Shown here: piece after piece, positions 1 through 9,020 of the stretch
Layout of the letters: every line of letters begins with the position of its first letter
Position numbering within the stretch: the first letter of the stretch is position 1
Source: Pontibacillus salicampi
GTDB lineage: Bacteria; Bacillota; Bacilli; Bacillales; BH030062
Reading direction: 5' to 3'
Assembly (NCBI RefSeq): GCF_042434395.1
Contig: NZ_JBHLTP010000013.1
Location: 186,001-250,000, forward strand
Length of the DNA stretch: 64,000 nucleotides
Translations under genes and position numbers: made by a program
Notes under the pieces: model-generated
Seen by the model: the letters and a program-made list of their open reading frames with translations, nothing else
What the model was told of the DNA's origin: nothing
The model's database searches: none

Positions 1-174
1 CTCATAAAGCGATAGAGTATGGGAAACATATCCAAAGCGGATCCTCACAATAAACATCTCCTCTTTGCTGAAAATCTATGGTTTCTTCTTACCTTCTAAG
101 CTCTTTCTAAGACCAATGATGAATGGTTGAATTTAACCCACAAAAGGAGTATTTTTCTTAACGGACCTTGAGCT

Positions 175-1365
175 TTATAAAAATGGGCGTAGAAGGTAGG
201 CGATTCCGATGCGGATCTTAGTTCCAAAATTCAAAAGCTGTCGGTAGTGTGCGTTGAATTTCTGGCTATCTTGCATGTCTCGTAAAAATGCCAGTCGTAA
301 ATCAACTACAAACCGATTATTATAAATAAGCGTATTCACTTCCTTATTTAAAAACAGACTTCTCCGGTCAAAATTTGCAGTTCCTATATCGCACAACTTT
401 TCATCAATAATGAGCACCTTTGCATGATAGAAGCCTAAATCAAACATATACACCTCACCTCCGGCACTCGTCAGTCTGGATAAGTAGGGGAGACCAGCCT
501 CCTTAACGAACGGATGGTCTGATTTCATCGGCACAATCACTTTTATGTCAACACCACGCTGCCTAGCTCTCAGCAGTGATTGAAATAACCGCTCGCTCGG
601 AATGAAATAAGGAGTACCAATGAAAATCTCTTTCCTTGCTTCTTCTATCATAGAAATAAACACATCTTCCAGCTGACCTCCATCGGTTGCTACTATCTCA
701 ATGTCCTTGTTTCCACTTTTATTAGGAACTAATATATCGCCATTTTCTTCTCCTGTCGAAAGGAACCAATCATCAAGAAAGGTTTCCTGCAGGTCTTGAA
801 CAATATTCCCTTCAAGGCGTAAATGGTAGTCCCGCCAATTGCCGAGCCTTGTGTCCCTTCCAAGGTATTCTTTCCCTACATTAAACCCGCCAACATAGCC
901 AACCTCTCCGTCAATAACTGCTATTTTTCGATGGTTTCTCCTTTGCAGATTATAGAACAGGTATGGAAACCCTGGCTTCGCCATATAAGCGAATTGTATC
1001 CCTGAAGCTTCAAGCTCCTTCCTTATCTTCGATCCCACTTGATGACTGCCAACGCGATCGAGCTGGAGGCGAATGGATACGCCTTCTTTTGCTTTATCTT
1101 TTAAAAGGGATAGAAACTCATTACTTATTTCATCCCTTTTTACGATGAAAAACATAATGTCAATCCGTTTCTTAGCCGCTCTTAGGTCTTGGAAGAAGGC
1201 GGTGAAAAATGGATCTCCGATAGTGTATAGAGTATAATCGCCTGATTTCTTTGAGAACTCCAACCAACGCAGATTCCGCTTGTGCTCCTTTTTTCCAAGG
1301 CTGTAGTCTAAGGAAAGAAGCAGCGGGATGAGGACGATAATAATAATAATAGCTATTGTTAACAT
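175..1365 (-). CDS. clsB: Phospholipase D-family cardiolipin synthase (ClsB/YwjE type)
   Basis: Predicted to make cardiolipin from phosphatidylglycerol at the membrane. The 396-residue protein has one N-terminal hydrophobic segment (residues 2-19) and two HKD catalytic motifs, H145-K147-D152 and H314-K316-D321, the hallmark of the phospholipase D superfamily. Major bacterial Cls proteins are nearer 480-500 residues with two N-terminal segments, so this fits the shorter YwjE class. The start is the ATG preceded by AAGGAG. It is transcribed divergently from fadF, the same arrangement as ywjE/ywjF in B. subtilis. A TGTCGAA heptamer (Spo0A-box-like) lies about 60 bp upstream of its start at 1420-1426, possibly by chance. 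No terminator was seen downstream in the 174 bases at the window edge. Confidence 0.88.
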   Translation of the reverse strand: MLTIAIIIIIVLIPLLLSLDYSLGKKEHKRNLRWLEFSKKSGDYTLYTIGDPFFTAFFQDLRAAKKRIDIMFFIVKRDEISNEFLSLLKDKAKEGVSIRLQLDRVGSHQVGSKIRKELEASGIQFAYMAKPGFPYLFYNLQRRNHRKIAVIDGEVGYVGGFNVGKEYLGRDTRLGNWRDYHLRLEGNIVQDLQETFLDDWFLSTGEENGDILVPNKSGNKDIEIVATDGGQLEDVFISMIEEARKEIFIGTPYFIPSERLFQSLLRARQRGVDIKVIVPMKSDHPFVKEAGLPYLSRLTSAGGEVYMFDLGFYHAKVLIIDEKLCDIGTANFDRRSLFLNKEVNTLIYNNRFVVDLRLAFLRDMQDSQKFNAHYRQLLNFGTKIRIGIAYLLRPFL

Positions 1366-1499
1366 AGGAGGCTCCTTCCTCAGGACAGTTGTTCCTTAAA
1401 AGCTTGTGTAAGGCTTAGGTTCGACACAAATCTGTTCAACATCCTTACTAGCCTTCCCTGAAATATACAAAATTCAACATAAAAATAAGCAATAACATG

Positions 1500-1528
1500 T
1501 TGACTGAATGTTCATTCAGTTTTATTAT
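1500..1528 (+). promoter_or_regulatory. Sigma-A promoter of fadF
   Basis: TTGACT (1500-1505), a 17-bp spacer and TATTAT (1523-1528). Transcription would start near 1535, too close to the upstream in-frame ATG at 1539 for a leader, which supports the ATG at 1620 as the fadF start. Confidence 0.75.
1503..1520. promoter_or_regulatory. Palindromic operator inside the fadF promoter
   Basis: ACTGAATG-TT-CATTCAGT is a perfect 8+8 palindrome with a 2-bp centre. It starts within the -35 and fills most of the spacer, so a bound protein would block RNA polymerase. The half-site TGAATG is that of the B. subtilis FadR box, but the arm spacing is 4 bp shorter than the FadR consensus as I recall it. The TetR protein encoded at 8385-9002 is the likely ligand (inference). 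Confidence 0.65.
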
Positions 1529-1619
1529 AAAGATATAGATGTCAGAAAATTTTTGTTGTTGCCACGATTGCAACAAAAGCAGTGCATCATGGAATGAGAG
1601 AAATGGAGGGGGAAGAGGT

Positions 1620-3758
1620 ATGAACCTGCTATGGTTGAATTGGTTGTTGTTTGTAGCCATAACGATTTACGGCTTCTATTTATTCGTTAGTGTAGTTCGT
1701 ACTCGAATCGCTTATATTCAGCTAGGGAAGAAGATAGACTTCGACCTGCAGCTGAAAGAGCGTGTGAATGACCTAATCACATATGTATTTGGTCAGAAAA
1801 AGCTATTAAAGGACAAAAAATCAGGTGCCATTCACGTCATGATGTTTTACGGATTCATATTGGTCCAATTCGGTGCTATTGATTTTATTGTAAAAGGATT
1901 ATCTCCAGGGTCCCATTTACCATTAGGCCCATTATATCCTGGGTTCGTATTCTTTCAGGAAATTGTAACATTAACTATTATTGTCGCTGTTATATGGGCA
2001 TTTTATCGCCGGTATGTAGAGAAGCTAGTCCGATTAAAAAGAGGATTGAAAGCAGGTCTTGTACTTATCTTCATTGGAACGCTGATGGTATCCGTTCTGC
2101 TTGGTAACGGGATGGAATTAATCTGGCATGGGGAAGTAGGAACTTGGACAGAGCCGGTCGCTTCTGTAATCGCTTTCTTATTTAGCTGGATGGGCAGTAC
2201 AGCCGCAGCTGTTATCTTTTTTGTAAGTTGGTGGATACACCTTCTTATCCTGCTAACCTTCTTAGTGTATGTGCCTCAGTCCAAGCATGCTCACTTAATT
2301 GCCGGTCCTGTAAACGTTTTCATGAATCAGGACAAGCGGACTGGAAAGCTCGAAAAGATCGATTTTGATCTGGAGGGAGAAGACGAGGAAGAAGTCTACT
2401 TTGGCGCAGGGAAGATTGAGGATTTTACGTACTTACAAATGATTGACTTGTATGCTTGTGTCGAATGCGGTCGTTGTACGAATGCTTGTCCTGCTACTGG
2501 AACAGGGAAGATGCTATCTCCGATGGATCTTATTATCCGCCTGCGGGACCATTTAACAGAAAAAGGAGCGGCCGTAACGGGGAAATCGCCTTGGGTGCCA
2601 ACAGGCGCGTTTGCCAATACACAAGGTAATCAGCTGGCCCAAATGGCAAGAGCTGCACAAGGAAGTTCTCAGCAAGAGACAGCAGCAAGCCTTGAAAATG
2701 TGGAGAGCACGACCCTTATTGGGGATGTAATAACAGAGGAAGAGATATGGGCTTGTACAACGTGCCGTAACTGTGAGGATCAATGTCCAGTTATGAATGA
2801 GCACGTGGATAAAATTATTGATTTACGTCGTTACCTTGTCTTAACAGAAGGAAAGATGGATCAGGAAGCACAACGCGCTATGATGAACATTGAGCGTCAG
2901 GGTAATCCATGGGGGCTTTCCAAGAAGGAAAGAGAGAATTGGAAGGATGCAGAAGAAAGTGCTCATATTCCAACGGTTAAAGAGATGGAGAAAAATGGAG
3001 AAGAATTCGAGTACTTATTCTGGGTAAGCTCAATGGGCTCCTATGATAATCGCAGCCAGAAAATTGCCATGTCCTTCGCTAAGCTTATGAATAAAGCAGG
3101 AGTTACATTTGCGATTCTTGGTAATAAAGAGCGGAATTCAGGCGATACAGCCAGACGTCTAGGAAATGAATTTCTATTCCAGGAGCTTGCAGAGAAGAAC
3201 ATTAAGGACTTCGAGAAGCATGGTGTGAAGAAAATCGTAACGATCGATCCGCACGCATACAATGTCTTTAAAAGAGAGTATCCGGATTTCGGATTTGAAG
3301 CAGAGGTGTACCACCATACAGAATTGTTGGCAGAGCTCGTCAAAGAGGGACGCTTGCAGCCGAAATACGATGTGGACGAAACGATTACCTATCATGACTC
3401 TTGTTATTTAGGTAGATACAATGAAGTTTATGAACCACCTCGTGATATTTTAAAAATGATCCCAGGCGTCAACGTAGTAGAAATGGATCGAAATCGTAAA
3501 AATGGCATGTGCTGTGGAGCAGGCGGCGGCATGATGTGGATGGAAGAGAAGTCTGGAAACCGTGTTAATGAAGCTCGAACAGAGCAGGCGTTAGATGTCT
3601 CTCCATCTATGATATCCAGTGGATGTCCATATTGCCTGACCATGCTTAGTGACGGAACGAAAGCAAAAGAAGTAGAGGATAGCGTCAGTACGAATGATAT
3701 TGCTGAAATTCTAGCAAGGTCGATTTTTGGAGATGAAAAAGAGGAAATCTCAGCGTAA
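1620..3758 (+). CDS. fadF: Membrane-anchored Fe-S protein, heterodisulfide-reductase-like (FadF/YwjF)
   Basis: Probable electron carrier linking acyl-CoA dehydrogenase/ETF to the membrane. The 712-residue protein starts with several membrane segments (about residues 1-240) resembling the NarI-like cytochrome domain. Two 4Fe-4S motifs follow, C280-C283-C286-C290 and C379-C382-C385-C389, then a C-terminal cysteine-rich domain with DSCYLGR and MCCGAGGG motifs. An in-frame ATG at 1539 exists, but GGAGGGGG precedes the ATG at 1620 and the promoter sits just before 1539, so 1620 was chosen. In B. subtilis the homologue heads fadF-acdA-rpoE under FadR. Here it is a single gene closed by a terminator, with a FadR-like operator in its promoter. 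Confidence 0.85.
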   Translation: MNLLWLNWLLFVAITIYGFYLFVSVVRTRIAYIQLGKKIDFDLQLKERVNDLITYVFGQKKLLKDKKSGAIHVMMFYGFILVQFGAIDFIVKGLSPGSHLPLGPLYPGFVFFQEIVTLTIIVAVIWAFYRRYVEKLVRLKRGLKAGLVLIFIGTLMVSVLLGNGMELIWHGEVGTWTEPVASVIAFLFSWMGSTAAAVIFFVSWWIHLLILLTFLVYVPQSKHAHLIAGPVNVFMNQDKRTGKLEKIDFDLEGEDEEEVYFGAGKIEDFTYLQMIDLYACVECGRCTNACPATGTGKMLSPMDLIIRLRDHLTEKGAAVTGKSPWVPTGAFANTQGNQLAQMARAAQGSSQQETAASLENVESTTLIGDVITEEEIWACTTCRNCEDQCPVMNEHVDKIIDLRRYLVLTEGKMDQEAQRAMMNIERQGNPWGLSKKERENWKDAEESAHIPTVKEMEKNGEEFEYLFWVSSMGSYDNRSQKIAMSFAKLMNKAGVTFAILGNKERNSGDTARRLGNEFLFQELAEKNIKDFEKHGVKKIVTIDPHAYNVFKREYPDFGFEAEVYHHTELLAELVKEGRLQPKYDVDETITYHDSCYLGRYNEVYEPPRDILKMIPGVNVVEMDRNRKNGMCCGAGGGMMWMEEKSGNRVNEARTEQALDVSPSMISSGCPYCLTMLSDGTKAKEVEDSVSTNDIAEILARSIFGDEKEEISA

Positions 3759-3768
3759 TTGTAGAAAT

Positions 3769-3808
3769 GAGTGTACATAGTGATTGTACACTCTTCTATT
3801 CTTTTTCA
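3769..3808 (+). terminator. Terminator of fadF
   Basis: Nine-bp stem GAGTGTACA/TGTACACTC with a 7-nt loop, followed by a T-rich tract. Confidence 0.8.
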
Positions 3809-3859
3809 AAGTTCGGTACGTTTCGAGTAAATAGTCAGGGAGCACCATCTTGGAATAGT

Positions 3860-3877
3860 ATTGAGCGAGCGTTCAAT
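3860..3877. promoter_or_regulatory. Second TetR-type operator, upstream of the thiolase operon
   Basis: ATTGAGCG-AG-CGTTCAAT is an imperfect palindrome whose 14-bp core TGAGCG-AG-CGTTCA has the same arm length and 2-bp centre as the fadF operator core TGAATG-TT-CATTCA. It lies 60 bp before the first gene of the operon that encodes a TetR protein. A clear -35/-10 pair was not found around it. Confidence 0.5.
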
Positions 3878-3899
3878 CAAGGCGTGTACATGTAATATA

Positions 3900-3914
3900 T
3901 TGAAAGCGTTACCA
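3900..3914 (+). promoter_or_regulatory. cre box (CcpA site) before the thiolase operon
   Basis: TTGAAAGCGTTACCA fits every position of the cre consensus WTGNAANCGNWNNCW. It lies just upstream of the AAAGGAGG ribosome site, where a CcpA complex would act as a roadblock. Catabolite repression of the related mmg operon is known in B. subtilis. Confidence 0.7.
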
Positions 3915-3936
3915 ATAATTAAAGGAGGATTTTATC

Positions 3937-5124
3937 ATGCCTAAAACAGTTATCGTATCAGGAGCAAGGACACCGTTTGGAAAGCTTGGAGGGAGTATTA
4001 GTAGTTTGACCGCATCCGAACTTGGAGGAACGGCAATTAAAGCCGCTTTGGAGCGTGTGAACTTCCATCCAGAGCTTGTTAATGAAGTGATTATGGGGAG
4101 TGTATTACAAGGCGGTCAGGGACAGATTCCATCCAGGCAAGCAGCTCGCCATGCGGGTTTGCCGTGGGAAGTGAAGACTGAGACCATAAATAAAGTATGT
4201 GCATCGGGTATGAGAAGCGTTACCCTTGCCGATCAGCTTATTCGTGTTGGCGATGAGCAGGTCATTGTAGCAGGCGGCATGGAGAGCATGAGCAACGCTC
4301 CTTACTTTATGCCAAAGGCTCGCTGGGGCTTTCGTATGGGAGACCAGATGGTAAAGGATTTAATGGTACATGACGGACTAACGTGTACCTTTAACGGAGT
4401 GCATATGGGCAACTATGGGAATGAAACAGCAGATGAGTATGAATTAAGCAGAGAAGAACAGGATAAATGGGCTTATCGCAGCCACCAGTTAGCATCTAAG
4501 GCCATTGAGAATGGGGTGATGGCAGAGGAAATTACTCCGGTCGAGGTCCCGCAGCGGAAAGGAGACCCGATCAAGGTGGATACAGATGAAGCTCCTCGTA
4601 AGGACACATCTGTTGAAGCATTAAGCAAGCTGAAGCCAGTATTCGGCTCTAATGGCACAATTACTGCTGGGAATGCACCTGGAGTAAACGATGGAGCAGG
4701 AGCAATGCTGCTTATGTCTGACGAATATGCACAAGAAAACGGATATGAGCCTATGGCGACCATTCTCGCTCACGAAGAAGTAGCAGTAGAAGCAAAGGAT
4801 TTTCCAAAAACTCCGGGACTTGTAATTAATGCACTTCTAGACAAGACAGGTAAAAGCTTAGAGGATATTGACTTGTTCGAAGTAAATGAAGCGTTCGCAG
4901 CTGTTTCCCTTGCCAGTGGGAAAATAGCTGGTCTTGATACAGATAATGTGAATGTGAACGGGGGAGCGGTAGCGCTTGGACACCCTATTGGCGCGAGTGG
5001 AGCTAGAATTATGCTGACGCTCATGTATGAGTTGAAACGTCGCGGTGGAGGTATTGGCATTGCCGCAATATGCAGTGGAGGCGGTCAAGGTGATGCCGTC
5101 ATGATAGAGGTTCCAAAACAATAG
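3937..5124 (+). CDS. mmgA: Acetyl-CoA C-acetyltransferase (thiolase)
   Basis: Degradative or biosynthetic thiolase joining or cleaving acetoacetyl-CoA. Its 395 residues match the family. The nucleophile is C88 in NKVCASGM, and H349 (GHPIGASGAR) and C379 (CSGGGQG) complete the active site; the NEAF motif is also present. The start follows AAAGGAGG by 8 nt. It is the first gene of a tightly spaced run through icmF: thiolase, hydroxyacyl-CoA dehydrogenase, two acyl-CoA dehydrogenases, TetR, mutase. The operon resembles mmgABC of B. subtilis in content, but sits at the fadF-rpoE locus. The symbol is by analogy; atoB-type naming would be equally fair. Confidence 0.9.
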   Translation: MPKTVIVSGARTPFGKLGGSISSLTASELGGTAIKAALERVNFHPELVNEVIMGSVLQGGQGQIPSRQAARHAGLPWEVKTETINKVCASGMRSVTLADQLIRVGDEQVIVAGGMESMSNAPYFMPKARWGFRMGDQMVKDLMVHDGLTCTFNGVHMGNYGNETADEYELSREEQDKWAYRSHQLASKAIENGVMAEEITPVEVPQRKGDPIKVDTDEAPRKDTSVEALSKLKPVFGSNGTITAGNAPGVNDGAGAMLLMSDEYAQENGYEPMATILAHEEVAVEAKDFPKTPGLVINALLDKTGKSLEDIDLFEVNEAFAAVSLASGKIAGLDTDNVNVNGGAVALGHPIGASGARIMLTLMYELKRRGGGIGIAAICSGGGQGDAVMIEVPKQ

Positions 5125-5145
5125 ATAGCAAAGGGGAGAAGGAAA

Positions 5146-6000
5146 GTGGCTATACAAACAGTCATGGTTATTGGGGCTGGCCAAATGGGAGCAGGTATTG
5201 CTCAAGTTTGTGCCCAGGCTGGCTTTCAGGTAAAGCTGAATGATCTTCAAGAGGAAGCGTTAGCAAAAGGGAAGGCTGGGATAGAGAAGAGACTCACTCG
5301 AGCAGTGGAAAAGGGACGCATAGGGGAGGAAGAACGTACGAAGGTGTTAAGTAATCTAGCGGTCTCTACCACCTTAGCAGATGCACATGATTGTGATCTC
5401 GTTATTGAAGCAATTGTAGAGAATATGGATGTGAAGAAGAAAGTATTTACAGAGCTGGATACTCATGCTCCTAAGCATGCGATACTCGCTTCCAATACTA
5501 GTTCTCTACCGATTACTGATATTGCAAGTGTAACGAATCGCGCAGACCAGGTAATCGGCATGCATTTTATGAATCCTGTGCCAGTTATGAAGCTAGTCGA
5601 AATTATTCGTGGGCTCCAAACAAGTGACGAGACATACGAAGCTATCCAGGATATGACAAAGCAGCTCGATAAAACGCCAGTTGAGGTGCGGGATTTTCCT
5701 GGATTTGTTTCTAACCGAGTGTTAATGCCGATGATTAATGAGGCTATCTACACGGTGTATGAAGGAGTAGCAGAACCAGAAGCGGTAGATGAAGTCATGA
5801 AGCTTGGCATGAACCACCCCATGGGGCCGTTAACACTAGCAGATTTTATAGGCCTAGATACCTGTCTATATATTATGGAGGTTCTCCATGAAGGATTTGG
5901 AGATAGCAAGTATCGTCCTTGTCCATTATTGCGTCAATACGTGCAAGCAGGCTGGCTCGGTAAAAAATCAGGTCGAGGTTTCTACCAATACGAGAGTTAA
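5146..6000 (+). CDS. mmgB: 3-hydroxybutyryl-CoA dehydrogenase
   Basis: NAD(P)-dependent oxidoreductase interconverting 3-hydroxybutyryl-CoA and acetoacetyl-CoA, acting next to the thiolase. The 284-residue protein has the N-terminal dinucleotide-binding motif GAGQMGAG, the substrate motif MHFMNPVPVMKLVEI with the catalytic His, and the C-terminal helical domain (GFVSNRVLMPMINEA). The start is GTG, 21 bp after the thiolase stop, preceded by AAGGGGAGAAGG. Length and motifs are those of the bacterial stand-alone HBD family, not the long fused FadB/FadN type. Confidence 0.9.
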   Translation: MAIQTVMVIGAGQMGAGIAQVCAQAGFQVKLNDLQEEALAKGKAGIEKRLTRAVEKGRIGEEERTKVLSNLAVSTTLADAHDCDLVIEAIVENMDVKKKVFTELDTHAPKHAILASNTSSLPITDIASVTNRADQVIGMHFMNPVPVMKLVEIIRGLQTSDETYEAIQDMTKQLDKTPVEVRDFPGFVSNRVLMPMINEAIYTVYEGVAEPEAVDEVMKLGMNHPMGPLTLADFIGLDTCLYIMEVLHEGFGDSKYRPCPLLRQYVQAGWLGKKSGRGFYQYES

Positions 6001-6017
6001 CAACGGGAGGTCGTAGC

Positions 6018-7163
6018 ATGAACCTACAATTTACAGAAGAGCAAGAAATGATGCGCAAAATGGTGCGCGACTTTGCCCAGAATGAAGTAGCACCTGTTGT
6101 AGAGAAGATGGACCGGGAGGATTACTTTCCTCGAGATCTTGTTACGAAGATGGGGGAGCTTGGTCTGATGGGTATCCCGATTCCCGAGTCATATGGTGGA
6201 TCGGGGATGGATTTTACATCTTACATTATTGCCATTCATGAGCTGTCTAAAGTAAGCGCTTCCTTAGGGGTGATATTATCTGTTCATACGTCTGTAGGAA
6301 CGAACCCCATCCTTTATTTTGGAACAGAGGAGCAGAAGCAATACTATTTACCAAAGCTTGCAAGTGGAGAGTATGTGGGAGCCTTTGCACTAACAGAGCC
6401 CAATGCCGGCTCTGATGCTGGCTCATTAAAAACAAAAGCCGAAAAGCGTGGGGATAGCTATATTTTGAATGGTTCCAAGGTCTATATTACGAATGGGGAA
6501 GTAGCAGATACATTCATTGTGTTTGCCAGAACGGACCGTGACGCAGGAAACAAAGGGCTTTCCGCATTTATCGTTGAGCAAGGGACACCAGGCTTAGAAA
6601 TCGGCAAAAAGGAAAATAAAATGGGGATGAACGGTTCAGGTACGGTGGCATTGAGCTTTGATGCATGTGAAGTACCTGCCTCCAATTTGCTCGGTGCTGA
6701 AGGAGAAGGCTTTAAAATAGCAATGGCCAACCTCAATATTGGCAGGATTGGTATTGCTGCTCAATCACTTGGGATTGCCGAAGCAGCACTAGAGCACGCT
6801 GTTGATTATGCAAAAGGGCGCGAGCAATTTGGAAAGTCGATTGCTCAATATCAAGGCATCTCCTTTAAGCTTGCAGACATGGCAACAGCAGTTGAAGGTT
6901 CAAAACTATTAACCTACCACGCAGCGAATCTACGAGAAAATAATAAAGAATGCGGTAAGGAATCCTCAATGGCCAAGAAATTCGCATCTGAAACTGCTAT
7001 GAAGGCTGCAACAGAAGCCATTCAAGTATTTGGAGGCTATGGATATACAGAGGATTATCCAGTAGAACGTTTTTTCCGAGATGCCAAAGTATGTGAAATC
7101 TATGAAGGTACAAACGAAATCCAAAGAATAGTAATTGGAAAACAATTATTTGGTGAACGATAG
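6018..7163 (+). CDS. acdA: Acyl-CoA dehydrogenase (AcdA-like)
   Basis: FAD flavoprotein that introduces the alpha-beta double bond in an acyl-CoA and passes electrons to ETF. The 381 residues contain the FAD/substrate motif ALTEPNAGSDAGS and the C-terminal YEGTNEIQRIVIG with the expected catalytic base E363. It starts 17 bp after mmgB with GGGAGG before the ATG. In B. subtilis acdA is co-transcribed with fadF; here four genes of the operon stand in different order. About the same size as, and clearly paralogous to, the next gene. Chain-length preference cannot be read from sequence alone; butyryl or isobutyryl-CoA is likely from context. Confidence 0.9.
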   Translation: MNLQFTEEQEMMRKMVRDFAQNEVAPVVEKMDREDYFPRDLVTKMGELGLMGIPIPESYGGSGMDFTSYIIAIHELSKVSASLGVILSVHTSVGTNPILYFGTEEQKQYYLPKLASGEYVGAFALTEPNAGSDAGSLKTKAEKRGDSYILNGSKVYITNGEVADTFIVFARTDRDAGNKGLSAFIVEQGTPGLEIGKKENKMGMNGSGTVALSFDACEVPASNLLGAEGEGFKIAMANLNIGRIGIAAQSLGIAEAALEHAVDYAKGREQFGKSIAQYQGISFKLADMATAVEGSKLLTYHAANLRENNKECGKESSMAKKFASETAMKAATEAIQVFGGYGYTEDYPVERFFRDAKVCEIYEGTNEIQRIVIGKQLFGER

Positions 7164-7185
7164 GAACGAAAAGGGGGAGAAATAA

Positions 7186-8328
7186 ATGGATTTTCAATTA
7201 AGCGAAGAGCAAGAAATGCTGCGTAAAATGGTGCGTGATTTTGCAGAGAATGAAGTAGAGCCAACTGCTGCAGAGCGAGACGAGGAAGAACGATTCGATC
7301 GGGAGATTTTTGATAAGATGGCGGAATTAGGGCTGACAGGGATTCCTTGGCCAGAGGAATACGGAGGGATTGGCTCAGATTTTGTCAGTTATGTTATAGC
7401 GGTTGAAGAGCTTTCCCGAGTATGTGCCTCCACAGGAGTAACGCTGTCAGCACACATATCACTGGCTAGCTGGCCTTTGTATAAATATGGGAATGAAGAA
7501 CAGAAGAAAACCTTCCTGCATCAGCTGGCACAAGGCGAGAAGCTTGGGGCATATGCCTTATCAGAGCCTGGGGCTGGATCTGATGTAGCTTCCATGCGTA
7601 CGATGGCCAAAAAGGACGGAGACCATTACGTGTTAAATGGCAGTAAGGTATGGATTACCAATGGCGGTGTGGCAGATATTTACATCGTGTTTGCTAAAAC
7701 AGACGCTGATGCCAAGCATAAAGGAATTAGTGCCTTCATCGTTGAGAAAGGCACACCAGGATTCACTTTTGGTAAGAAGGAGAAAAAATTAGGGATTCGT
7801 TCTTCTCCTACAACAGAGCTCATTTTTGAGGATTGTCGTATCCCGGCAGACCAGATGCTTGGAGGGGAAGGAGATGGCTTCAGGATTGCCATGTCTACAC
7901 TGGATGGTGGAAGAAATGGTATTGCTGCCCAGGCGGTTGGCATAGCTCAAGGTGCACTTGATGCTGCAGTGAATTATGCGAAGGAGCGAGAACAATTTGG
8001 GAAGCCAATTGCCCAATACCAAGGCATTTCCTTCAAATTGGCTGATATGGCAACAGATGTGGAAGCCTCTCGCCTTTTAACCTATCAGGCTGCCTGGCTG
8101 GAATCAGAAGGTAAACCATATGGAAAGGCATCTGCCATGGCTAAGCTGTATGCTGGCGATTCCTCCATGCGTATTACCACAGAAGCCGTTCAAGTCTTCG
8201 GGGGGTATGGTTACACAAAGGATTATCCAGTAGAAAGATATATGCGTGATGCCAAGATAACACAAATCTATGAAGGTACAAATGAGATTCAACGTCTGGT
8301 CATTGGAAGAATGCTCACAAAGGAATAG
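7186..8328 (+). CDS. mmgC: Second acyl-CoA dehydrogenase (MmgC-like)
   Basis: Paralogue of the preceding dehydrogenase, 380 residues, 22 bp downstream. It has ALSEPGAGSDVAS for FAD/substrate contact and YEGTNEIQRLVIG with catalytic E363. Two tandem dehydrogenases beside a thiolase, a hydroxybutyryl-CoA dehydrogenase and isobutyryl-CoA mutase suggest one enzyme for straight and one for branched C4 substrates; this is inference. A cre-like sequence with one or two mismatches (GGTAAGCGATTACA, 8335-8348) lies just after its stop, before the regulator gene. Confidence 0.88.
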   Translation: MDFQLSEEQEMLRKMVRDFAENEVEPTAAERDEEERFDREIFDKMAELGLTGIPWPEEYGGIGSDFVSYVIAVEELSRVCASTGVTLSAHISLASWPLYKYGNEEQKKTFLHQLAQGEKLGAYALSEPGAGSDVASMRTMAKKDGDHYVLNGSKVWITNGGVADIYIVFAKTDADAKHKGISAFIVEKGTPGFTFGKKEKKLGIRSSPTTELIFEDCRIPADQMLGGEGDGFRIAMSTLDGGRNGIAAQAVGIAQGALDAAVNYAKEREQFGKPIAQYQGISFKLADMATDVEASRLLTYQAAWLESEGKPYGKASAMAKLYAGDSSMRITTEAVQVFGGYGYTKDYPVERYMRDAKITQIYEGTNEIQRLVIGRMLTKE

Positions 8329-8384
8329 CACATAGGTAAGCGATTACATTTGGTGGGGTGCGAGAGGGGGTTAACGTTCCGATT

Positions 8385-9002
8385 ATGAAAAAGGTACCTT
8401 CTTCGATTAAAGACGAGAAGTTAATCAAGATGCGCAGAGATCAAATGATCAAAGGCGCCGTTGCCTTATTTAAAGAAAAGGGATTTCATAAAACGACAAC
8501 ACGTGAAATTGCTAAAGCTTCCGGGTTTAGCATTGGCACACTCTATGAATATATTCGCACTAAAGAAGATGTTCTATTCCTCGTTTGTGACTATATCTAT
8601 GAACGAGTAAAGGAGAGAATGGAACAAATTATCGACCGGGAACGAAATGGTAATCATAGCTTACAGGGTGCTATTACAGCATATTTTATATTAATGGATG
8701 ACATGCAGGATGAAGTAGTCGTCATGTATCAGGAGGTAAAGTCCTTATCGAGGGATGCGCTAGATTATGTTCTGCAAAAAGAGCGAGACATGCTAAAGCT
8801 TCTAGAGCAGGTTATCCAACATAGCTGTGCTGGTGCTTTATCAGCACAGGATATTACATTAGTTGCCAATAATATATTCGTACAGGGGCAAATGTGGGGC
8901 TTCCGCAGATGGATGCTGCAGAAGGATTTTTCATTAGAAGCCTATACCGAAAGGCAGATGCACTTCTTATTTCAAGGGTTACCAATACCGGAGAAAGCGT
9001 AA
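8385..9002 (+). CDS. TetR/AcrR-family regulator of the acyl-CoA operon
   Basis: Predicted repressor of 205 residues. The N-terminal helix-turn-helix reads GFHKTTTREIAKASGFSIGT, typical TetR. The rest is the helical ligand domain, probably sensing an acyl-CoA. I start at the ATG at 8385, which gives the usual short N-terminal arm. An in-frame GTG at 8358 would add nine residues but has no well-spaced ribosome site, and the AGAGGGGG at 8363-8370 is rather far (14 nt) from the ATG, so the start is uncertain. It lies inside the operon, and the two 14-bp palindromes at 1505-1518 and 3862-3875 are its most likely targets. Confidence 0.82.
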   Translation: MKKVPSSIKDEKLIKMRRDQMIKGAVALFKEKGFHKTTTREIAKASGFSIGTLYEYIRTKEDVLFLVCDYIYERVKERMEQIIDRERNGNHSLQGAITAYFILMDDMQDEVVVMYQEVKSLSRDALDYVLQKERDMLKLLEQVIQHSCAGALSAQDITLVANNIFVQGQMWGFRRWMLQKDFSLEAYTERQMHFLFQGLPIPEKA

Positions 9003-9020
9003 AGAAAAGGAGGAATCTTT

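Noticed and set aside
823..1148. Short plus-strand frames inside clsB
   Set aside because: Antisense shadows of a gene with clear HKD motifs.
1420..1426. TGTCGAA (Spo0A-box) heptamer upstream of clsB, with others near 59435 and 62966
   Set aside because: A 7-mer is expected several times in 64 kb; only the spo0F copy is backed by promoter context.
1539..1619. N-terminal extension of FadF (27 residues with five cysteines)
   Set aside because: It starts almost at the predicted transcription start and lacks a ribosome site; the ATG at 1620 has one.
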